Below, piece by piece: positions 24,250 to 35,380 of a DNA stretch of 64,000 nucleotides. Positions within the stretch are counted from its first letter, which is position 1. Every line of letters begins with the position of its first letter. A model generated the notes under the pieces. That model was not told where the DNA came from, searched no databases, and worked only from the letters and a program-made list of their open reading frames with translations. Source of the stretch: Hydrangea macrophylla (lineage: Eukaryota; Streptophyta; Magnoliopsida; Cornales; Hydrangeaceae); contig CM066987.1 in assembly GCA_033977485.1 (NCBI GenBank), forward strand, positions 50,099,033 through 50,163,032. Direction: 5' to 3'. A program made the position numbers and the translations under genes.

Positions 24250-24605
24250 ATTGTGTTGTGCACACTCCCTGGTTGTTGTGTACCAAAGTGTGACGTGTTG
24301 AGATTGCGGTGAGAGTGTCTTTGAAATGCGACGGTGGCAAAACTGGACACTCCCTGACGACCATGGTAGCGTCAAAGTGTGTGACGCCAAACTTGGACAT
24401 TCCCTGGTACCTATGGTAGTGCTAAAGTGTGGCCTACGGACACTCCCTGATACCCGAGTCTGGATACTGCGTGAGGGTTCCTCCGGTATTTGCATGGCGG
24501 TTTAGGTATTCAAAGTGTGAGGCATTGGACACTCCCTGGTACCCCGGACCAAAGTGTGAGGCAAACTAGACATTCCCTGGCATCCCGTTGCTAAAGTGTG
24601 GCTAC
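24250..24605. repeat. Hairpin-unit array, family B solo LTR
   Basis: Six or more copies of ACA(C/T)TCCCTGG alternating with CAAAGTGTG, spaced 40-60 bp. The two submotifs are mutually complementary (ACACT/AGTGT). Confidence 0.75.
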
Positions 24606-25726
24606 CTTAGTGTTTCAAAGATACTGGTGTGAGATAGTGGGTTGTTGTGTTTGTCGAGAGAAAAGAGTCGGTAAGATGAGCGTGGTGCATCATCTCATAC
24701 ATGGTCATATGTTTTAATGAATGAACGACTTTTAAATATATTCCCTGTTACTTTTGTAATTGAATTCTTCCCATGATTTAACCTTTGATTTACAAACTTA
24801 AAAAGAGAAAATTTGTAAAGGGGTATGTTTTACATTCAAAGTTATATTTTTAATACTCACCAGCTTCTTGAAGCTGACGGCGTTGATGCGTCCTGGACAT
24901 TCGTGTTCAGGTTTTTCAGGTTATGATCAGGCTGAACACTATGACTATGCAAATTGAGAACAACTGCTGGAAACAGAATTTACTTTCATATGTTTTAAGT
25001 TATAGACTGCTTTGTAATAAGGATGACTATAATAGACACTAAGTTATTGTTTTAATTTAAGGCGGTTTGTGCCTTTAGAGACCCCGTGCTATAATATGTA
25101 ATAAGTTAGAAAAATATTTGTAAGCTGTGATAGCTCTACTCTGATTATTGTTTATTGTTGTTCGACGTTTGGGATGGAATCGATCCTTCAAACTATCGTG
25201 ACCTACGGGTCCATAAAGCAAATTAAACGCTTTCCATATTTATGCTACGTCGGGGCGTGACAACATCACATTCAAAATAGATCTAAGACAAGAATAAACT
25301 TTGAAAGTAATGATTTAATCAATAGAAGTACGATTTTATTATTAAAATCCTCTAGACATGTAATCATCATCCATTCATAATAAAACTAAAAGAAAAACAT
25401 AAATAACTTCCTATTACTTGGCTAGGGTTTCGTTGAAACCCTAGATCTAGGTTTAGTTGGCCATAGAATTGAAGATTGGCAAGAGGTTGATGGAGGAGGC
25501 CATAGAAATCCTTGTGTACATTAGTGTCTCGTATGTTATGTAATAATATTGTGTCCCCTCAAAATTGATTTACAATAGGATATATATAGATTTGGAGCAA
25601 GTTTGGAGGATTTCCTACACCTAATAGCACTAAAACTGCTTTATTTATCTTTCTGGACGTAATTAGGCAGTTTTGTTCGCGTGGGGATCTTCAGCACACT
25701 GAAATATGCGTATTTGGTTTTTACAT

Positions 25727-25803
25727 AGGTCGCACTAGCGTGATTTTGGGAAGTCGCACGAGCGAGGTTCTAGTCTATCGCGCGAGCGGGCCGCTTGCGC
25801 GAG
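25727..25803. repeat. CGCGCGAGCG array, E 5' LTR
   Basis: Units AGTCGCACGAGCGAGG, CTATCGCGCGAGCGGGCCG and TTGCGCGAGG; counterpart of 15669-15757. Confidence 0.85.
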
Positions 25804-25976
25804 GTGCCTTTTTCTACATCTTTCAGTCTACTTTTTCTCCTTATTTAACCTAGATTTGCTTTCTTCCAAATCCTGACAGAAAATGGAAAACGAAATAAAA
25901 ATACAATAAAACAGGATAAAAAGTACTAAAAAATGTGAATTAAGGCGTGTAATTAGAATTTGTTCTCTCGCGATCA

Positions 25977-26511
25977 CATATTATAGTTAAGTTTAAATTG
26001 AGTGAATGAAGGAGACATCGAATTGAGGATCATATCAACTTGGGTCTGTGCGTCGATGTTGGCTCCCAAGGTCTCCAGCTCTTTTAAATAACCAATCATT
26101 TTTAAAACATGTTCTTCAACTGGAGTCCCTTCCGACATCTTGACACTTATTATCTTCTGCATGGAAACCTGTTTGGAAGGTCTGCCATGATCTCCAAATA
26201 TCTCTTTTAGGAATTTGATAATGGCACTAGCAGAATCGTTTGACTGGTATTGGTGTTGTAACATATTAACCATAGAAGCCAATATGTAACAATGAGCCAT
26301 CCCATTCGCCTTCTTCCACTTATCGAACTCACGTCTAGTAGTAGCTGTAGCATTTACAGCGGGTTCTCTGGGGTATAGGGTGGTGAGAACATATATATGA
26401 TCCTCCGCAATTAAAACAATGTCAAGGTTGTTTCCATTCAATGTAATTATTCCCAGTTAACTTGTTCTGAGTGAGTATAGTGGCAAGTGGACTAAATGCA
26501 GATCCAGACAT
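25977..26511 (-). pseudogene. gag of element D, N-terminal part
   Basis: ATG at 26511 (MSGSAFSPLATILTQNKLTG). The UBN2-type copia gag core follows: REFDKWKKANGMAHCYILAS, VEEHVLKMIGYLKELETLGA, ILNSMSPSFTQFKLNYNM. One frameshift near 26440 separates the first 24 codons. Interrupted at 25977 by element E and continued at 14603. It forms the particle shell in intact relatives. Confidence 0.88.
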
Positions 26512-28206
26512 TATGATTACTGAAAAATCAAACAAACATAATAAATATGGATATCAGAATTTGACAATTTGAAAAAAAAGAATCCTTAAAACTCTTTATT
26601 TTAAAACAAAGTTGCCGGATTATCGAAACGAAAGAATCAAGCCTCCATGTGGTGGTCAATGTTCGATCTTTCGATTTATCATAACTTGTCCGCTATGCAA
26701 CTCTTGCAAAACAAGCTATGACTCCCAAACCTAATTGATCTCTAAGTTTCTGGATAATGCCCTGTGTGGGATCCCTTATCCATAGCTTATCTAGTGTGTA
26801 CCATTAACTAGGATCCAATCACAATCGCCTCAAGTAGTGCCTTCATGTGGTGGTCACCCTCTAACAAGTCTGATTGATCCTATCCATAGGAAGTTCACAT
26901 CTAGTAACTAATGAGTAGTGTACCCTCTGTATGGAATGATCACCCCTGGTGAGGTGACACAGAATGCACTACTCATCTGACAATGAACCGTTAATGGAAG
27001 ATCGTGGGTGTTATAAATAAGACCCTCTCCCACTATATTTGATAGTAGAGGATTTTGCTTTTGGAAAAATTGTTTTCACACATTACCCATAAACATCCAT
27101 TGCTTACTAATGCGGTGAAACAGTTTTTGAATTTTATTTTAAAAAACTTGTTTTACGTGCATGTAAGTAGTAACAATATAATTAAATGCCAATCACAAAC
27201 CAAGTACATAAAACAAAAAACTAAAATGAAATAAAAACATCTAAACGATGCCTCTATCTTCCATGGCTCTATCTCCATAGAACCTCCTTCTTGGTTTGAT
27301 CGCCTCCAACTCCATCTTTATGGACAACGGCTTGCTTCTCCATCTTCATGGATTTTTAATTAATTCTATTACATTGGTCCTATATATGCTTCTTTCAAAG
27401 CTTACAATTTATCTAGAAATAGAAAATAGCAATAAAATAAAAGGCTAGAGAAATCGGTGTGACTTTTCCATTCATAGGATTGAAGTCACAGCGCCCTTTA
27501 CATATGCCTTAAAACCAAACAAAAATTAATACAACATACACCAATCTCAAATATTCAAATATAGAATTTATAAGACTAGTTACCATGGGAGATAGTGGAC
27601 TAATCTGGCTGCAAAAGGATTAGTCATACGCACATCCATGCATATATAACAAATATATGTAAATATTGGAACCCCTAATTGATTCATACAGTACATAAAC
27701 TCTTTACATACTAATTTAGAACTTAAAACAGCATCTTAGTTCTCTGTCACACTTCGATCGATCGACAGAGGATCGATCGCTCGAACCTTCGATCGATTGA
27801 ACATAGTTCAATTAGTTGAACTTTTCAATTTCACAGAATGATTTGAAAAAATTTACAGAATAATATAAAATTAAATTAAATAATTTTAAAACCTTTTAAA
27901 ACTGTGAACAGAATACTTGGACAGAGAATCAGTCTCGATCAATCGAACCCCATTCAATCGATCGAACAAAACAAAGTTTGATCGATCGAAACCAATTCGA
28001 TCGCTTGAGAACAGAGAGATTCAATCGATCGAACATACTTTGATCGATTGAATTCACCATGCATCCAATGCCATCACAGATTTGTATTTTGCTGTGAAAA
28101 CTCTACAGAAACAAATCTGTGTCGATGCAGTTTAAAAAATAGTTCTAAAATCAGCATACAAATCAAAACTACTGTTCTAAAATGCATCTATAGATCCAAA
28201 CAAGCG
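26512..28206 (-). other. 5' leader of element D
   Basis: Noncoding, 1.7 kb, long for a copia leader. It includes a TCGATCGA array (27752-28050). No domain in any frame. Confidence 0.7.
27752..28050. repeat. TCGATCGA array in element D leader
   Basis: About ten copies of TTCGATCGATCGA-like palindromes in two clusters (27752-27812 and 27935-28050), with linkers such as ACCCCATT and ACAAAACAAAGT. The same motif as the LTR arrays, but outside the LTR. Confidence 0.9.
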
Positions 28207-28220
28207 TGGCTCAGATACCA
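28207..28220 (-). other. Primer-binding site of element D
   Basis: The minus strand reads TGGTATCTGAGCCA, one mismatch from the initiator methionine tRNA complement, two bases after the LTR end. Confidence 0.85.
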
Positions 28221-28222
28221 AT

Positions 28223-29725
28223 TGAAGGAAAAATAGGTTTAAAATTATTTAAACGCGTAGCGAAAAGATTAAGTTTCAAAATCATTATTGGTATGCCCAG
28301 ATCTACTACTTATTAACTTTATAGATGCATATTCATGAGAGGGAAAGAGATTATACCTCAGGTCTTGAACCCAATTATGATTTTCTTCTTCCTAGATGGT
28401 ACAACAGCCTCTACAAGGTTGTCTTTACCCTTATGACTCCTATAGATGCTTTTTCGAAGAGGCTAGAGATGGTGGGATCTCTAATAGTGAGAATAGAGAA
28501 GATTTGGGAAGCTTAAAATAGTATCTGTAGCTTCTTGTTTATAAAAATGACAAACTCAGATTTCTAGACGTAGCTACTCTATTTGTAGATTCCCAGAGCC
28601 AACCTAACTTTCAAGCGATCGAAGTGGCTTCGGTCGATCAAAGCTTCGATCGATTGAACCACTTTCGATCAATCAAACCTATTTAGACTTCGATCGATAG
28701 AAGCAACTCCAATCGATCGAACCAATCTTGATAGCTTCTTTAAGTTCCTTTCCATGCTTCATAGCGGAGCTAAGAGTGGGACCTCCTAGGCCTTTATTGT
28801 TGGATTAGAGCAGTTGCTAATTACCATGATCAAACTCTTTGATGAGCAAACTAACCAACTAATCAGTTAATGTTTAGTCCACTATAAAATGATAACTGAA
28901 CTCCAACGTAAAAGAGCATTTCTGAAGTGATGTCTAGACTTATATGGTGTACTAATGTCCCTCTACCATCAGAATTCGTAATCATATTTAGTTAGTCGGA
29001 TAAATGGTTACTGTCAACCTGAATCATGATTACTTCTTGTGTTCCTTGAGTCCCATTCACCTCTCATGATTCCTAAACATGTCGATAACTATTTATCAAC
29101 AAGACTAGAATTTTCAGTAATCAACTCAGTGACATTCTCAAGGAAATGCCTACTCTATATTAGAGGGTGAATTCTATCTTGACAATATATGTTCACAACC
29201 CTATGAAGATGACATACCCAAGATACCCAGGTGTTGATCTTTTACAGACCTCACTGGTTGGTAAGTCAAAGCAACCATATCCATAGTCTATGTTCATAAT
29301 CGTCTTAAGATTGAGAACACGTACCTTATACAAGTTATAAGTTCCTATCGACTGTTGACAGCCTTTAGTGTCAATAGGAAGGCTCAGGTCCGTCAATGCA
29401 CTACAAGCACTAGCATATTATCTAAGAGTTACACTCTAGTGATTGATTTTAATCAGTCCATCGAATGGTAGTTAATCATGCTACAGTATAAACTTGATGA
29501 GGTATCCAGTCTCATCATCCACTGTGACAAGTTCTAAGTATTAAGAATAGTAATTCGTATCTCACTTGTATGTGTCTCATACACACATGAATTACTTACT
29601 ATGATACTAACAGATAAACATTCATCTCATCAAGGACATACATAAAAAATGTAAAGTTGATATCCATATATTAAAATGTCAATGTCTCATATATAAAGTA
29701 ATGGTTTGAGGAAACAAACCCAACA
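28223..29725 (-). mobile_element. Element D 5' LTR
   Basis: TGTTGGGTTT... to ...CCTTCA on the minus strand, 1503 bp, repeat of 9681-11155. The primer-binding site next to its inner edge shows it is the 5' LTR. Palindrome array at 28612-28721 and a degenerate TATA at 28579-28588. Confidence 0.93.
28612..28721. repeat. TCGATCGA array, D 5' LTR
   Basis: Six copies (GCGATCGAAG, GGTCGATCAA, TTCGATCGATTGAA, TTCGATCAATCAA, TTCGATCGATAG, AATCGATCGAAC). Confidence 0.9.
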
Positions 29726-30000
29726 TTTCGATATAAGAGCTTGAAATATTTGTTCTCTCAAAAGGAGTTTAACATGCGACAACGAAGGTGGATAGAGTTA
29801 CTCAAGGACTATAACTTTCATTGTAATACCATCTGGGTAAAGCAAATGTCGTAGCAGATGCTTTAAGACATAGACCCCGACTACTGATCACTGTATTACT
29901 AATTCGAGAATGGCAAGCATTGGAAGTTTTAACTGAATTCAATCTTCAGCCAAAGAAGCAACCAAAGGCCTACATTTTGGATGCCTTATGGTACATCTAA
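29726..30000 (+). pseudogene. RNase H of element C, second half
   Basis: Continues 9680 after the element-D insertion: [20 protein letters not shown], then [10 protein letters not shown] in a shifted frame. A single base is missing close to the junction (D-H-K-S-L is expected). Connects RNase H to integrase. Confidence 0.85.
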
Positions 30001-31430
30001 CTTTAATAAGTCGTATCATAGAAGCTCAACGGACAATTGAGGATTTGAAGTTATGGTTCACCAAGATGTCAGCAAATAAACCAGAAGTCTGGAGTGTTAG
30101 TACAGATGGAACCTTACGATGTAAAGGTAGACTCTATGTACCTGATAAAGAAAATCTCTAGAAAAAAAATATTGGATGAAGCATACAAGTCACGAATGAT
30201 AGTTCATCCTAGAGGTACGAAGATGTATACGGACTTGAAGAAAAATTTCTGGTGGGAAGGAATGAAGCAAGAAGTAGTTGAGTATGTATCTCAGTGTCTT
30301 ACTTGTAAACAAGTAAAGGTAGAACATCAGAAACCATCTGGGTTACTACAGTCGTTACCAATATCCCAATAGAAATGGGAACACACAACCATGGATTTTG
30401 TAGTAAGTTTGCTAAAGTCTCAGTAGAACCATGACGCTATTTGGGTAATCGTGGATCGACTTATGAAGATGGTACATTTCATCGCTTATAGCATGATATA
30501 TCCAGTGGAACGTTAGAGCCGGATGTATCTACAGCACATTGTATGGTTACACGGTGTACGTGTTTCTATCGTGTTGGATTGAGATTCGCGCTTCACTATA
30601 GAATTTTGGAAGAGTCTCCAAACAGCGATGGGAACTACACTGAACTTGAGTTCAGCCTTTCATCCGCAGATCGATGGTCAGACTTAAGGAGTCAATCAAG
30701 TGATGAAGGATATGCTACACACTTGCGTTATCGATTTTGAGGGTTCTTGGGAGATGCACCTACCATTGATCGAGTTCGCCTAAAATAATAGTTACCATAC
30801 GAGTATAGGAATGGCGCCGTTTGAAGCTCTATACGGAAGACCTTGTCGATCGCCGTTATGTTGGGCTAAAGTCAGAGATACTCAACTTCATAGGCCAGAG
30901 ATGGTACGAGAGACCAGCGAGAAGATTTAAGTTATACGTGAGAAGATGAAGACAGCACAAACCTGACACAAGAGTTATACTGACAAATGACGCAAAGACT
31001 TGGAATTCACCGTTGGAGATCACGTGCTACTCAAGGTTTCACCTATTCGAGGTATTGTCAGGTTTGGCCATAAGAGAGACAAGATATCACCGCGATTTAT
31101 CAGACCATTCGAGATTCTAGAACATGTTGGAAAGGTTGCCTATCTACTGTCAGGAGTGCACAACGTATTCCACATCAGCATGTTGAGGAAGTGTGCCCAC
31201 AGCCCAATGCATGAGATCAACTTCGAAAATATTGAAGTCGATGACAATGTTACATCCAATGAAGGACCAATGCGGATCCTGGATTATGGAATCAAGAAGC
31301 TCAGAAATAAGGAAATTCCGTTGGTGAAGATCCAGTGGAAGCATCATGATAAAGGAGAAGATTCATGAGGAGCTAGAGTTCGAGATGTGCGAGAAGTTTC
31401 CATTTTTGTTGTAGATCTGTTTACTTTCGA
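30001..31430 (+). pseudogene. Integrase and chromodomain of element C
   Basis: An HHCC zinc region (SRMIVHPRGTKMYTDL ... QCLTCKQVK, frame 30094-30372), then a core in broken frames: TMDFV near 30400, a degraded DSRF near 30590, FHPQIDGQ near 30670, [19 protein letters not shown] near 30810. A GPY/F module (RFIRPFEILEHVG) and a chromodomain (MRILDYGIKKLRNKEIPLVK) complete it. At least eight stops or shifts. The end LEFEMCEKFPFLL is reached in a shifted frame at about 31415. Strongly similar to fragment X at 1-806. Confidence 0.9.
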
Positions 31431-31562
31431 TTTCGAGGACAAAAATCCTTAATGAGTGGTAGATGATGTAATACTCTGTATTTTGGAGTATATATTAATA
31501 AATAAGACTTCATATATTATTCCTGTATAACCAGTTCCCTTCTTTTGGTAAAATTTGGTTAC

Positions 31563-31753
31563 CAATCGATTACATTGCCTTCCAATCGGTTATCGCTTTT
31601 TGCATACCAATTGATTGCCATATTTTCCAATCAATTTCCATCTTACCGACCTAAATTCATTATGTGGCATATAACAATCGATTGCCCTTGAATTACAATC
31701 GATTACCATAAAATATCTGTAAATAATCGATTGCTTCTGCTTTCAATCGATTG
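31563..31753. repeat. CAATCGATTG array 1, element C LTR
   Basis: About eight degenerate copies of CCAATCGATTG(C/A) with linkers of 8-20 bp; upstream of the TATA-like stretch at 31886. Confidence 0.9.
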
Positions 31754-32261
31754 GCATCTGCAGAGATAAGTTTTCAACTTTTATTCGTGTGTTAACACAT
31801 GGCACTTTCATTCTGTATATACATAAGCTCATTTTGTGCCTTGGGTCTATTTTGGTTCACAGATTTCTTGAGAGGGAGAGATATTATATTATATACACTC
31901 ATATATCCATACATATATACATATATACATCCACACAAACACTCACACACCCCTGGACAGAGAAGGAAGGAGAAGAAGAAAGGAAGATAATTGGAAGAAG
32001 AAGAAGGAGGGGGGGGGGGGGGGGGGAGAAAGAGACAGAGAGCTGGGAGAGAGAGGGAAGAGAAGGAAAGAGAAGGAGGAGAGTGAAAGCTTCAAGCTTT
32101 CTAAGCTCACACACTAACCAAATACACCTTAAGTGAGTTCCAACTCACTTGGTCTCTTTTATATAGTGTTTTACAAGTTTATGTGAAGCTTAGTTGTGCC
32201 AAATATGTCCTTAAGACGTTTATATATTCTGTTCTATGTTTCTGCTGGAGAAGACGAAGTA

Positions 32262-32452
32262 CCAATCAATTGCCATCAGTTGAGTCCCAATCGATTAGAT
32301 ATATTACCAATTGATTGTCATTAGTTATAACTCAATCGATTGTTAAAGTTATCAATCGATTGACATTATTTGGGATTCAATCAATTTCCATTTTTCTCAA
32401 TCGATTGTTATGAGTTTTACACCAATCGATTGAACCTTGTCCAAATCGATTG
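32262..32452. repeat. CAATCGATTG array 2, element C LTR
   Basis: About nine copies with linkers such as TTATTTGGGATT; downstream of the presumed transcription start. Confidence 0.9.
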
Positions 32453-32771
32453 GTATTAGCAGAACATGGTTTCTTTCTCTTATTTCTTATATAAGGGTTC
32501 GATCATCCAATTCTCGATTTGGACTTCTATTGTGCGATTATGGGTTAATCAGGGATAATGTAACGACAAAGACAAGTACGATTAATAATAACAGATTAAC
32601 ATGATGATGTTAGATACTATGTGGTTCATGTATGAGTTCGATATCCGTTTCCTTTTTAATCAGAGTAGTCAGGCCACAATGGGATGTCATGAATCAGTCC
32701 TAGTACGAAACTTAGATAGGTTTTGATAAGTTCTGGGAATTTGTACGTGAGTTGATACTTGGTCATGCATA

Positions 32772-32915
32772 TCCTTAACGAGCGATGGATGATTTATATC
32801 CTTAATGAGCGGTGGATGGGACCAAGTAGTTCAGAGATAGCCAGGTGATCTATATTATATTCTTAACGAGCGGTGGACGGGTTATGTCCTTAACGAGCGG
32901 TGGATGGGAGATCAT
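32772..32915 (+). repeat. Tandem CTTAACGAGCGGTGGATGG repeats in element C LTR
   Basis: Four copies of (T)CCTTAA(C/T)GAGCG(G/A)TGGA, at about 32773, 32800, 32860 and 32887. Confidence 0.85.
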
Positions 32916-32999
32916 TGGCAAGGTATCGCTAAGTCGTGGCAATAGAATGCTCTGCCGTTGCTTGAAGCATGGTATTCATGACTGGCAGTGTGTATATTG

Positions 33000-33197
33000 T
33001 TTAAATTCAAGTCAAGATTTTATTATGATCATTTTGAAAGGTTGTTATTTCTTTTTTTATTATTATCATTTTTTTTCCTCAGCTCATCCCATGAATTTGT
33101 ATTACTTTTTCCACGGTTAGTATAAGCTTGCAGCCAATAATCAATAAATTCCTTCTCTTAAATGACATTATAGTTTTAGCAAAAATTAAGAACCATC

Positions 33198-33240
<43 letters not shown>

Positions 33241-33455
33241 TTAACCTCTATGATGATTTCTAAGTTTTCATGAGATTGAAGTACTTACAATTATAAGATA
33301 AACACTATTAATTTGTATAAATGGATCGGTTCTAGAGGATGAAATTTTGTATATGCTACACGAAATTTTACACAAAGACAATTACATGTGTGTGATTTTT
33401 AATTGAACCTTCGATGAGAATAATAATCATCACCAGTATTTTTTACTTATTATAT
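33000..33455. other. Noncoding AT-rich DNA with an (ATT)n microsatellite
   Basis: The only clear feature is an (ATT)n run at about 33198-33241. No gene. Confidence 0.7.
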
Positions 33456-33493
33456 GCACAATGTATTCGCGCATTGTGCGGAATACATGCTAG
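33456..33493 (+). mobile_element. Candidate Helitron 3' end
   Basis: A perfect 8-bp hairpin (GCACAATG / CATTGTGC, loop TATTCGCG) at 33456-33479, followed after 10 bases by CTAG (33490-33493) and T, the arrangement of Helitron 3' ends. I could not find the matching 5' TC end. Confidence 0.45.
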
Positions 33494-33826
33494 TGTGTAT
33501 ATAATATCTTGGAGCTATTATCATACTACATGAAAGTAGCATTTTATCATTTTGAGCAAATTTAAATTGATAAGAACTTGGCATATCTCAAATGACAAAA
33601 AGCTTGACAATTGATTATTTCAAATATATTGATTCGAAGTTTAAATCGCCCCATCCCTCGTATCATAAAAAAGATAAGAAATGTCACAACCACCTAATTA
33701 AATGGAGGCTTAAAAGTAATTTTGCAATAAAGATATCAATGTAATTTACTTTAGGTACTTTGTAACCTCTTTAATGCCATCAATTAAACAATGTGGATGA
33801 GTGTATTTTTTTCGACCTATGTGTAC

Positions 33827-34485
33827 TAGGGGTGTCATTCGGACGGAACGGAACGGAACGGAATAGGCTATTTCGGAAAAAATTTCAAAATTTTCGGAAT
33901 CTACTTATGCTTTCCGAATTCCATTCCAAAATTTCGGAATTCTAAAAAGCATTTCCGATTCCGAATTTTCGGAATTTTTGGAATTTTCGAAAATTTTCGA
34001 AATCGAAAATTTTCGGATATTTTCGGAATTTTTCGGAATATTTCGGAATTTTTCAACCACTGCCTACACAATAAAAATAATCCACACAGCTATTACAAAT
34101 TTCCAACATAAAATACAACACAAATTTTTTTTTTTAAAGCAACAACTAACACTTAAAACACATTAAGTCCATAATATCAACACCTAAAAAAATATCAAAC
34201 ATGGTTACATAGTATATATGTATTACATATTTACATTGTATAATATAAGAACTCGGAATATTATCGGAATATTTTTGGAAATTCTATTCGGAATTCTTTC
34301 GGAATATTTTCGGAATTTTCGGATCGGAAATTCGGAATTCTAAAAACAATTCCAATTCCGTTCCAATTTTTTTTTTGGAATTTTCGGAATTCGAAATTTC
34401 GGAATACAAATTTTGCTTCCAAAATCGGAATTTTTCGGCTCGGAATCGGTCGGAATCGGAAATTCCGTTCCAAATGACACCCCTA
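33827..34485. mobile_element. hAT-type MITE, GGAATTTTCGGAA-rich (copy 1)
   Basis: 659 bp. Ends TAGGGGTGTCATTCGGA and its inverted counterpart CCAAATGACACCCCTA. Perfect 8-bp target duplication ATGTGTAC (33819-33826, 34486-34493). The interior is a dense degenerate series of TTTCGGAATTTTC in both orientations. No transposase. A relative lies at 56674-57290. Confidence 0.9.
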
Positions 34486-34501
34486 ATGTGTACATATTTT
34501 A

Positions 34502-34673
34502 GAAAAATGCTTCGGTGCAGTTAGTACAGTACAATTTGTACTGTACTATTCACATGTAAACAGTAAAACTGTTCAATTTTTTAAAAACTACTTTTGTAAA
34601 AATAGTTTTATTGTTCAAACTGTAAGTAGCACAATACAAACTGTATTTTACTAACTGTACCGAAGTATTTTCT
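34502..34673. mobile_element. Small TIR element (172 bp), 9-bp TSD
   Basis: Long inverted repeats (ATGCTTCGGTGCAGTTAGTA against TACTTCGGTACAGTTAGTA) and a 9-bp direct repeat CATATTTTA (34493-34501, 34674-34682), as in Mutator-like elements. The interior is AT-rich. Confidence 0.75.
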
Positions 34674-34703
34674 CATATTTTAATATTCCTGCGATAATAT
34701 ATA

Positions 34704-34994
34704 CTCCCTCCGTCCCATAATAAGTGTCCACATTTCATTTTTTGGATGTCCCACAATAAGTGTCCACTTTCCTAAAGTGGTATATAGCTTTTACTTACTT
34801 TCCAAAACTACCCTTATAATAATGACAAAGTAGCATTTATTTTTGGTCTCAAAATAAGCAAAAAGTCAAACATCCATCACATCTAAGGGTAAAATTGGAA
34901 ATTGATCCTTAAAGAACCAAAAAAATTAATATAATACAACTTTTTTAAACAATGTGCAAAATAAAAATAAACACTTATTATGAGCCGAAGGGAG
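34704..34994. mobile_element. Stowaway-like MITE
   Basis: Ends CTCCCTCCGTCCCATAATAA and ...ATGAGCCGAAGGGAG, flanked by TA (34702-34703, 34995-34996), typical of Tc1/mariner-type Stowaway MITEs. 291 bp. Confidence 0.88.
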
Positions 34995-34996
34995 TA

Positions 34997-35371
34997 TCTG
35001 TACATGGATACTGTTGTTGGAAGGTGGTGGTGATGATACTGAAAGTGCTAAATCATATCATTGACTCACTCCAAAACCATCACGGGTGAATTAGAGGCAT
35101 GAGACACGGGCTAGCCTGTAGGGATTTTCGGCGGTTAAAGTGGGCAGTGCCCTTGTAAACTTTTCAAGATTACAAAAGAAAAAAAAATTTCCAACTTTTG
35201 CGAAAAATTAAAGCAAAAAAATTTGTATGAACCTGAGAAAGGCTCAGCCGCACAGGATTGTTGCCCACTTTAGTTGTCCCATGTTTCTGCCGAAGAAGTA
35301 AGAACCACAATCTGTGACACACTATCAAAACAAACTCAAGTGATTAACAGTCAAACTTAACTTAAAACAGG
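34997..35371. other. Noncoding DNA with a weak inverted pair
   Basis: TTAAAGTGGGCAGTGCCC at about 35136 and GTTGCCCACTTTAG at about 35261 are inverted relative to each other; this may be a decayed MITE. No gene. Confidence 0.4.
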
Positions 35372-35380
35372 AATAATTAA

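Larger units (their letters stand above)
22232..25262 (+). mobile_element. Family B solo LTR (3.03 kb)
   Basis: TGTAACAACC... to ...GGGGCGTGACA, flanked by GCATC (22227-22231) and ACATC (25263-25267), a 5-bp target duplication with one mismatch. The flanks join to rebuild E's LTR. No coding region lies inside, so it is a solo LTR, the usual product of LTR-LTR recombination. Landmarks: TATA-like CTATATAAC at 22943-22951, a GA-rich leader (23000-23180), a CGCGAG array (23699-23942), and a hairpin-repeat array (24250-24605). The end resembles C's LTR end, which suggests a Ty3/gypsy origin. It is unusually long. Confidence 0.92.
21681..25976 (-). mobile_element. Element E 5' LTR, interrupted by a family-B solo LTR
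   Basis: Parts 21681-22231 and 25263-25976 together match the 3' LTR at 14604-15932, minus about 70 bp. A short internal duplication (ATAGATCATTGAGC..., 22187-22231) lies at the insertion site. TATA-like box at 25581-25589 (minus) and a CGCGAG array at 25727-25803. Confidence 0.92.
31467..32999 (+). mobile_element. Element C 3' LTR (3' end truncated)
   Basis: TGTAATACTCTGTATTTTGG starts after GGTAGATGA, a weak polypurine stretch. It contains two CAATCGATTG arrays, a TATA-like stretch at 31886-31896, a GA/CT-rich leader with an 18-nt G run (32009-32026) and four short tandem repeats (32772-32915). Similarity to the 5' LTR remnant at 5189 begins at 32979 and is lost at about 33000, so the terminal ~100 bp are missing. 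Confidence 0.75.

Noticed and set aside
31789..32136. 115-codon frame with Glu/Arg-rich tail
   Set aside because: GA-rich leader of the C LTR with an 18-G run; no domain.
31563..32452. Evenly spaced palindromes with spacers that look like a CRISPR array
   Set aside because: Units are degenerate, only 10 bp, with linkers of variable length, and lie inside a plant LTR without cas genes.
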